Shown here: positions 63,070-64,000 of the stretch, piece after piece
Layout of the letters: the number at the start of each line of letters is the position of its first letter
Position numbering within the stretch: the stretch's first letter is position 1
Origin: Ideonella margarita
GTDB lineage: Bacteria > Pseudomonadota > Gammaproteobacteria > Burkholderiales > Burkholderiaceae_C
Direction of reading: 5' to 3'
NCBI RefSeq assembly: GCF_038066635.1
Contig: NZ_JBBUTI010000007.1
Location: 62,001-126,000, forward strand
Length of the DNA stretch: 64,000 bases
The notes under the pieces: generated by a model
Databases searched by the model: none
What the model was told of the DNA's origin: nothing
The model's input: only the letters and a program-made list of their open reading frames with translations
Made by a program: the position numbers and the translations under genes

Positions 63070-64000
63070 GCTGCTCGGACGCGGTGTAGATCAGCCCGCT
63101 GGAAGCCTCGCGGAACTGCTGCACCAGATCGACGCGGGCCTGGTCCGCCCAGAAGGGGTGCGACAGGTCAATCACCATGAACGGGAAGGGCAGCGGGACG
63201 CGGTCTCGCAGCGTTTCCCACCAGGTGTTCACGTCTGGCTGGCGCAGGCTGCCTGAGCGTTCGATCACCAGCAGGTATAGGCTCCAGCCGCGTGCGGCCG
63301 GGCTGGTCTTGCGCAGCAGCCAGGCGCGGCCGATGGCCACCTCCTGCTTCATCAGGTGCAGGGTTTCGCGCAGCACCCTGGGGCTGACGCGGGCCGCCGC
63401 CAGGGTTTGCGGGCTGTCGAAATCTTCCAGCTCCTCGCGGGCTTCCCGGGCTTCTTGCTCCAACTTGCGCAGGCGTTCACGCACCGGCTTGAGTTGCTCG
63501 AACGCCTCGCGCTGCTCCAGCACGCTTTCCAGCTGCCGCGCTGCGGGCAAGGCCCAGTGCGGGTCGCTGATGCTGGCGCCGTAGCCGCCGGTATCCACCG
63601 TGTCGAAAGTCAGGCCTTTCAACAGCTCGATGGCCTCCAGCAGCTCTTCGCTTTCCTGCGGGGCCATGCTGCGCGAGACGATCGGGCTGGCTGCATCCAG
63701 CAGGGCCAGGGCGAGCAGGTAGCGCGCCTCATGCGGCTCGCGATGGCGGCCGATGGCGGCGCGCAGCGGTGCTCGGGCGGCAGCCGCGTCGTCGACCTGC
63801 CAGGCCGTGCGTGCCCAGAGCAGCAGCTCGTCCAGTTGCAGGCGCTGCTGCGGGGTGTCGCTTTCAGCCAGCTCCACCAGCAGCCGTTCGGCGCGGTCGT
63901 GGGCGTCGTGGGCTTCCTTCCAGGCATCGGCCTGGCGAGCCTGCCATTGCCCGTCCAGCGTCTCGATCAGGCTGCCCAGGCGGTCACCCAGCAGCACATC
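63053..64000 (-). CDS. Uncharacterised protein, 5' truncated by the window end
   Basis: I do not recognise this family. The visible 315 residues begin in mid-gene (DVLLGDRLGSLIETLDGQWQARQADAWKE) and are mostly helical, with possible TPR-like helices (LLWARTAWQVDDAAAARAPLRAAIGRHREPHEARYLLALALLDA). A coiled coil follows (FEQLKPVRERLRKLEQEAREAREELEDF), then a C-terminal mixed region (WSLYLLVIERSGSL...FPFMVIDLSHPFWADQARVDLVQQF). No signal or membrane span is seen in this part. The 3' end overlaps the patatin gene by 17 bases in the convergent sense. Confidence 0.75.
   Translation of the reverse strand, partial: DVLLGDRLGSLIETLDGQWQARQADAWKEAHDAHDRAERLLVELAESDTPQQRLQLDELLLWARTAWQVDDAAAARAPLRAAIGRHREPHEARYLLALALLDAASPIVSRSMAPQESEELLEAIELLKGLTFDTVDTGGYGASISDPHWALPAARQLESVLEQREAFEQLKPVRERLRKLEQEAREAREELEDFDSPQTLAAARVSPRVLRETLHLMKQEVAIGRAWLLRKTSPAARGWSLYLLVIERSGSLRQPDVNTWWETLRDRVPLPFPFMVIDLSHPFWADQARVDLVQQFREASSGLIYTASEQLKDQL

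Overview
The window is 64 kb of very GC-rich, densely packed bacterial chromosome. The gene content points to a betaproteobacterium of the order Burkholderiales, close to the Leptothrix / Rubrivivax / Ideonella / Comamonadaceae group. The indicators are a paa gene block with a TetR-type PaaR and its palindromic operator, a VC_2705-type DUF4212 plus sodium:solute symporter pair, prfB with the +1 frameshift, and many PAS / GGDEF / CheB-CheR signalling proteins. This placement is inferred from gene types; no rRNA is present. I see no insertion sequence, integrase, prophage or CRISPR array, and no gap between genes exceeds 300 bases.

Layout. (1) 3-9065: a cluster of predicted amidoligase / peptide-modification genes: ATP-grasp (5' truncated by the window), alpha-E protein, a large transglutaminase + DUF2126 protein, an ATP-grasp/alpha-E fusion, and a second transglutaminase. 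(2) 9156-13788: ETF-ubiquinone oxidoreductase, then divergently an H-NOX haem sensor translationally coupled to a PAS-GGDEF-EAL c-di-GMP enzyme. (3) 13927-20854: SDR, YceH-like protein, hotdog thioesterase, zinc-ribbon membrane protein, a PAS-LuxR regulator divergent from a two-subunit CoA-transferase (paired TACGTA sites between them), and a lipoprotein-type gamma-glutamyltransferase. (4) 20923-25511: phenylacetate genes paaG-paaI-paaK-paaR plus a lone LivK-type binding protein, behind a promoter overlapped by a PaaR-type operator. (5) 25671-34517: an accessory surface-glycan locus with three sulfotransferase-like genes (two are convergent paralogues), a secreted glycosidase-like protein, UDP-galactopyranose mutase and a GlfT2-like galactofuranosyltransferase; it ends near a tRNA-Thr(CGU). 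(6) 35031-41198: central functions (SIS protein, fbp, pepN, HAD phosphatase, prfB). (7) 41350-44721: small membrane protein, TPR protein and the DUF4212/SSS symporter, linked by overlapping start/stop codons. (8) 44744-58504: hydrolase, acetyltransferase, a CheB-CheR-PAS protein with a separate histidine kinase, acyl-CoA ligase, membrane diguanylate cyclase, aldo/keto reductase, YbaK deacylase, periplasmic binding protein and hybrid kinase. (9) 58633-64000: plsY, RidA protein, YciO-like and PHP-phosphatase genes, OmpA-like lipoprotein, patatin-like phospholipase and a truncated unknown gene.

Two parts could hold poorly described biology. One is the 25.7-34.5 kb locus, which reads as a pathway for a galactofuranose-containing and probably sulfated surface polymer. 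The other is the ATP-grasp / alpha-E / transglutaminase cluster, whose product is unknown as far as I know. The H-NOX/c-di-GMP pair and the LuxR/CoA-transferase intergenic region are smaller, directly testable regulatory modules.
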